Source: Hondaea fermentalgiana | Lineage: Eukaryota; Sar; Bigyra; Thraustochytrida; Thraustochytriidae | Length of the DNA: 20,816 bases | Assembly: GCA_014084085.1 (NCBI GenBank) | Contig: NPFB01000038.1 | Location: 349,617-370,432 of the forward strand | Direction of reading: 5' to 3' | Part shown: one piece after another, positions 16,741 to 20,816 of the stretch | Numbering within the stretch: the first letter of the stretch is position 1 | Layout of the letters: every line of letters begins with the position of its first letter | Made by a program: the position numbers and the translations under genes | Notes under the pieces: generated by a model | The model's database searches: none | What the model was told of the DNA's origin: nothing | What the model saw: only the letters and a program-made list of their open reading frames with translations

Positions 16741-16941
16741 CTTCAGCAAGTCACCCCCTTTTTTTAAAATCCGCTACTTTGCAGGACCAAACCGAGAGGC
16801 TAGCGATTCTTTGAATCACGAACGCGCGCGCGCACAGGCACGTCCTCCCGGTGGCACCGAGCCGCTCGCTCGCCTGGCCCACGCGCAGTTCGAGTTCGCG
16901 ATCCGGCGACGAGTAGTTTGTTTTGGGCTCCTTCAAAAACC

Positions 16942-17017
16942 GTCTGTCTGTCTGTCTGTTCAAACCAATCTAAACTCCCCGTCTCTCCGGCTGTCTGTCT
17001 GCCTGTCTGTCTGTCTC
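16942..17017. repeat. (GTCT)n tetranucleotide repeats, two blocks
   Basis: Blocks of GTCT units at 16942-16960 and 16991-17017 upstream of the SANT gene. Confidence 0.9.
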
Positions 17018-17157
17018 CTCCGCGGCGCGAAGGGGAGGCGGGACTTCGGCTCGCGCGCCCCGCGCGCCACGAGAGCGCGCCGCCGACAAGCAGGCCGCTC
17101 CCGTCCCGCTCACGCGCACTGGTTTCTGCCTGCCTACCCGCTTCGAAAGCTTTGACA

Positions 17158-17215
17158 ATTTCTTTTCTTTTCCCTTTTTCCCCTTCCTTTCTTTCTCTGC
17201 TTTTTTTTCTTGCTT
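17158..17215. repeat. Pyrimidine-rich tract
   Basis: Nearly pure C/T on the plus strand for almost 60 bases. It could be a promoter-proximal tract or part of a 3' splice site for a leader intron of the SulP gene; neither can be shown. Confidence 0.6.
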
Positions 17216-17947
17216 CCCTACTTGTCGCAAGGGTCCGGCGCAGGGTTGCAAGTACATCTTTCGCCGCTCCAAGTGCGTTATTTTGACCCTCGCGGCAAGT
17301 ACGGGGATACTGTTCCTGCGCACCCCTATCGCGGCCCCAGTCTAAGGGCTTTGTTGGCACACATATGGGGCATTCTGAAAGTCTGTTCTATGACCCCCTC
17401 ATGACTCGCGACTATGCTTGCACGTGGGGACAATGAACGAGTCCTTGGCCGCGGTGAATTGCCTCGCGGTTTTTCTCTCTCATTATCACCGACCGAGTCG
17501 AGGGCGAGCCGCACGAGCTCGCGCCGCGGAGTTCTGCAGCCGCCACCGCTGCCCGCGCCACGCACGCTAACCCACCAGCACATTCTGGCTGGCTACGTTG
17601 GCGGCTGCGCCTGGCTGCACGATTCAAGAACCACGAATTCAAAGGCAAGTTTCCTCCGGCCAGCCGCCTCCCTCCATGTCTTTGGGGGAGCGGCGCGGGC
17701 AAGTAAGTGGTCGAAAATCTCCGCAGCGCTTATCCGTTTCGAGAGCGGCCGCCATGCCATGCATGCAGTGATTCTGCCAGGCTGATTCCCGAGCGCAGGC
17801 GGCCGAGGGGAAGCCCGCACCTCCACCGCTCCATGCCTGGCCGAGGGGCTGCTCGCTGCCAGTTTTGCGGAGAGCGCAGCGTTGGGAACGCGCTCGCCGC
17901 GGCCCCGAGGCGCGGAGCGTTGCGTCTTGCGAGTCGCATTCGCATTC

Positions 17948-17996
17948 GCTTGCGTTGCTTGCTGGCTTGCTTGCTTTGCCTGCTGGCTTGCGTTGG
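17948..17996. repeat. GCTTGC/TTGCT-rich tract
   Basis: Imperfect GCTTGC, GCTGGCTTGC and TTGCTTTG units, the third occurrence in the window of this GCTT-type low-complexity sequence in a divergent promoter region. Confidence 0.75.
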
Positions 17997-18377
17997 TTGT
18001 TTGAAGGTTTCGAACAAACAAACGTGGAAGCGAAGTGGGACTTGGTTTGGCACTTTGGCCTTGCACGGACAGTCAAGAGAGAGCCCGTGCGCGCGGAGCG
18101 AAATATCCGCGCGCCAAAGACCGCGCGCGGCCTGGCCCGTCGAGCGTCCCAGGCAAATCCGAAACCGAAAGGAAGGGCCAAGGGACGAAGTGACCCGGAC
18201 CCTAGCAAGAGCAAGAGAGCAGCAAAGTCGAAGGAGGCGTCTGCGCTGCGAGGCAGAACCGAACGCAAAAGTAGTTGTATACCTGGTGTAACGAAAGTGA
18301 CCAGCAAGGAGCAGGAGGCGGAGGAAGACGAGTACATTGTGGAGAGCGCGGGCCATTTGTTCTGGACGCACACGACG

Positions 18378-20507
18378 ATGGGGCAGGAGCACGAGGATCT
18401 GCCGATGGTGGCCGGCGGGACGACGCCGAGCGAGGCAAGCGAGAGCACGGGGGAAATCGCACACGCGAGATCGACGCAGCTGCTTGAGGGCCACCGACCC
18501 GTCAAGCAAAGCGGGTCTAGATGGCCGAAGCTGCGGTGGCCAACCATGAACGATGTACATGAGGCGATGCCAATTGTGAACACGCTCAAGAACTATGACA
18601 TTCGAAATGATCTTCCTGGTGACCTGACAGCAGGCATTACAGTCGGCGTGATGCTGATCCCGCAAGGCATGGCGTACGCTTTGCTTGCCACTCTGCCAGC
18701 GCAGTATGGTTTGTACTCATCATTTATGCCCATCATCATTTACGCCTTTTTCGGGACCTCGAAGCAGCTCGCCGTGGGGCCTGTGGCCATCGTTTCGTTG
18801 CTTGTCGCGGAGTCAATCGAGGCACAGGGAATTCACACGGAGGAGGAAAAGATTGCATACGCGTCGCTGTTGGCATTCTTTGTGGGTCTCATCAGCGCGC
18901 TGCTGGGTCTCGCGCGCGCTGGGATTCTCGCCAACTTTCTTTCGCACTCTGTTTTGGTGGGCTTCACGGCGGGCGCGGCGATGGTCATTGCACTAAGCCA
19001 GCTCAAGCACTTTTTAGGTTTTTCGATCCCGCGTTACTCGTTTCCGATCCAGACGCTCTTTTATGCCCTTGAGCACTTGCCGGACACGAACCCGACAACG
19101 ATTACGATGGGGATCGTCGCGACCCTCATTCTCTTGGGCTTGCGTTATGCGAAACGCCACCTTACAAAGCCGGAGCCGGAGGACGAAAACGCGACTGCCA
19201 TGACGCCTGCGCGCGTGCGCAACATCATGCGCCGGGTGCTCTTTTACGCCTCGAGTTTGGGAGCCCTGATTGTCGTCATTATTGGAACGCTCGTGACAGA
19301 CTATTTGTACTCGGAGCACGGCTACTCGAAGGAAACCTTGCCGATTGTCGGAGATGTGCCGCAAGGCATGCCTGCACCGAGGGCGCCGGACTTTTCGAAC
19401 CTGTCGGAGATTTTCCCGGATCTCTTTGTGAGCTCGCTGGTGATTTCCATTCTTGGATTCATGGAGTCCTTTGCCGTGGCGGACCGCTTTGCGCGTTCTC
19501 ACGAGTACGAGATTAGCCCGAGTCATGAGCTTTCGGGCCTGGGTGTGGCGAACTTGGTGGGCTCGTTCTTTAACACGTATCCTGTCACTGGTGGTTTTTC
19601 GCGTACTGCCGTGAACGATTCTGCGGGTGCAAACACGCCCGTTGCATCGATCATTAGCGCGCTGATTGTGCTCATGGTGATTTTCTTATTGACCTCGACG
19701 TTTTTCTACATGCCCAAGAACGTGCTTGCTGCGATTGTCTTTGTTGCGGTTTCTGGCCTTTTTGACTTTACCGCGATGCGGGTGGCCTTCAAGGTGGACC
19801 GGGAGGATTTCTATGTCATGATGCTGACGATGCTGGCGACGCTTTGCCTGGGCACGGAGATCGGGCTTGCGGTCGGTTTTGCGTGTTCGGTGCTCATTCT
19901 GCTGCGCAAGCTCGCGTTTCCGCACACGGCTGTGCTCGGCAAGGTCCCTGGACTGGACGCTAACGCGTGCGACGAGGCGGTGTACCGTAATGTTTTGCGC
20001 TTCCCCAATGCGGAACGGCCTGATAATGCGGTCATCTTTCGCGTTGACGCCGGACTGAACTTTGCCAACCGCACGCATGTGCTCGCTGTGCTCTTTCGGG
20101 CTGTTTCAGAGGCGAACTTGATTGTCGACGCGGAGGCGAGTTCGCGTCCGGCCGTCGTGCTGACTTGCGAGGGCGTGAACAGCATTGACGTGGCGGGTTT
20201 GGAAATGCTGGAGGAGATTCAGCACACTCTGTTTGCGCGCAAAATCTCGCTCGTTGCATGTAATGTCAAGGGACCCGTACGAGATGCGATTGACAAGCAG
20301 AATCTGCATTTGCAAAGTGTGGGCCACCGCCCTGTGCTGCCCTGGCTGCATGCGCTTCCGGAGGAGGCTGCAGGCGGCGTGAGCGCTGAAGGAGATCTTG
20401 TCTTCCCGACCTCGTTCATGACGGGGACGCTCGATCAGGCTTTGCGCGCTTTGCGTGGCGTTGAGCTCGTCGCGTCTCCGAAGAAGGACCCTGTGTCCAT
20501 TGTGTAA
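18378..20507 (+). CDS. SulP/SLC26-family anion (sulfate) transporter with STAS domain
   Basis: This is a 709-residue multi-pass membrane transporter. The start is the ATG at 18378 (ACG ATG G, A at -3 and G at +4), the first ATG in a longer open frame. Residues 1-75 are a polar cytosolic N-terminus. The SulP signature is clear: PQGMAYALLATLPAQYGLYSS (95-115), then YAFFGTSKQLAVGPVAIVSL (122-141). Further family marks are LSHSVLVGFTAGAA (188-201), FMESFAVADRFA (361-372) and NTYPVTGGFSRTAVN (399-413), the last two in the transport core. A C-terminal STAS domain covers about 517-660 with CEGVNSIDVAGLEMLEEI (597-614). Length is typical of the family (about 650-750). Members move sulfate, chloride, bicarbonate or other anions, often coupled to protons or by exchange. 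The sulfate assignment is by family majority; substrate and membrane are not determined by sequence alone. Confidence 0.94.
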   Translation: MGQEHEDLPMVAGGTTPSEASESTGEIAHARSTQLLEGHRPVKQSGSRWPKLRWPTMNDVHEAMPIVNTLKNYDIRNDLPGDLTAGITVGVMLIPQGMAYALLATLPAQYGLYSSFMPIIIYAFFGTSKQLAVGPVAIVSLLVAESIEAQGIHTEEEKIAYASLLAFFVGLISALLGLARAGILANFLSHSVLVGFTAGAAMVIALSQLKHFLGFSIPRYSFPIQTLFYALEHLPDTNPTTITMGIVATLILLGLRYAKRHLTKPEPEDENATAMTPARVRNIMRRVLFYASSLGALIVVIIGTLVTDYLYSEHGYSKETLPIVGDVPQGMPAPRAPDFSNLSEIFPDLFVSSLVISILGFMESFAVADRFARSHEYEISPSHELSGLGVANLVGSFFNTYPVTGGFSRTAVNDSAGANTPVASIISALIVLMVIFLLTSTFFYMPKNVLAAIVFVAVSGLFDFTAMRVAFKVDREDFYVMMLTMLATLCLGTEIGLAVGFACSVLILLRKLAFPHTAVLGKVPGLDANACDEAVYRNVLRFPNAERPDNAVIFRVDAGLNFANRTHVLAVLFRAVSEANLIVDAEASSRPAVVLTCEGVNSIDVAGLEMLEEIQHTLFARKISLVACNVKGPVRDAIDKQNLHLQSVGHRPVLPWLHALPEEAAGGVSAEGDLVFPTSFMTGTLDQALRALRGVELVASPKKDPVSIV

Positions 20508-20816
20508 AGAGATGATTTCTTTGGTGGTAGCGGAACAATGATTTTCCTTTTATAATTCTTTAGCCTTACATGGACGATTGCGAAGCACTCCCAGTCTCTT
20601 TCTCTGCTGCTGTTTTCCCTGCTACAAAACGACATTTCTAATCGCAAATGAAGGTAAAGAGGCAGACTTCAGTGCCCCGATACACGACGATTCATTTCTT
20701 GCGGTGCTCTTTTAACACGGAGTTCGCGAGTAAAGTGCCACCTGGCCTCTCCTTGTTGCCAGGGGTTCTGGGCATCAGCCCTGTCCGGCTTTGCTTCGAT
20801 CGGCGTGCGGCCGCGG
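20508..20816. other. 3' flank of the SulP gene, no gene recognised
   Basis: 309 bp after the SulP stop. The first part is AT-richer (TTTTATAATTCTTTAG near 20548-20563) and probably the 3' UTR. The last 100 bases are more GC-rich and may be the edge of a next gene, but no frame has supporting features. Confidence 0.4.

Larger units (their letters stand above)
16741..18377. promoter_or_regulatory. Divergent intergenic region between the SANT/polyQ and SulP genes
   Basis: 1.64 kb between head-to-head starts. It contains (GTCT)n runs (16942-17017), a pyrimidine-rich tract (about 17158-17215) and a GCTTGC-rich tract (17948-17996). The SulP frame stays open from 17865 to its first ATG at 18378, but those 171 codons have no Met. 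Many overlapping frames exist on both strands because the DNA is GC-rich; none shows a domain. Leader introns are possible. Confidence 0.5.

Noticed and set aside
16942..17017. Possible CRISPR-like or other spaced repeat array
   Set aside because: The units are 4-bp microsatellites without unique spacers, and the genome is eukaryotic.
17639..18665. Minus-strand frames of over 300 codons upstream of and overlapping the SulP start
   Set aside because: They overlap the SulP N-terminus in the opposite sense, contain the GCTT repeat, and show Ser/Arg/Ala-rich sequence with no domain.

Overview
This is a eukaryotic nuclear window. The genes are long, mostly single-exon, GC-rich at third codon positions, carried on both strands without operon spacing, and separated by 0.2-1.6 kb of sequence full of di-, tetra- and pentanucleotide repeats. 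Products include a ciliary transition-zone protein, a peroxisomal enzyme with an SKL tail, a Fanconi-pathway protein and a SANT/polyQ nuclear protein. This suggests a free-living protist with a flagellate stage. The compact, repeat-rich, high-GC style would fit a thraustochytrid-like stramenopile, but that placement is an inference and not read from a marker gene.

Layout from left to right: (1) a possible 3' end of a gene entering from the left edge, with an Asp/Asn run (2-157, +, weak); (2) an F-box-like/ankyrin-like protein (578-1846, -); (3) a fusion of a leucine-rich-repeat segment to a seven-helix PAQR/HlyIII membrane domain (2840-4258, +), divergent from (2) across a 1 kb repeat-rich region; (4) a large helical-repeat protein that I read as a FANCI homologue (4488-8277, -), with one 85-nt intron inferred here that adds an N-terminal exon; (5) a short peroxisomal acyl-CoA oxidase (8581-10059, -); (6) a TMEM17-type ciliary membrane protein (11741-12241, +); (7) a very large SANT/AT-hook/polyQ nuclear protein with a duplicated helix-turn-helix-like module (12439-16740, -); (8) a SulP/SLC26 anion transporter with a STAS domain (18378-20507, +).

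The genes do not form a single pathway. They are neighbours in head-to-head pairs (2/3, 5/6, 7/8) sharing intergenic regions, and tail-to-tail pairs (3/4, 6/7) with only about 200 bp between stops. Genes 4 and 5 are tandem on the minus strand with about 300 bp between them. No rRNA, tRNA, transposon, CRISPR or virus-like sequence was recognised.

The points most worth a second look are the LRR-PAQR fusion, the FANCI-like gene with its in-frame intron and conserved-looking lysine, the duplicated HTH-like module of the SANT protein, and the recurring GCTT/AAGC-type and pentanucleotide repeats in the divergent promoter regions.
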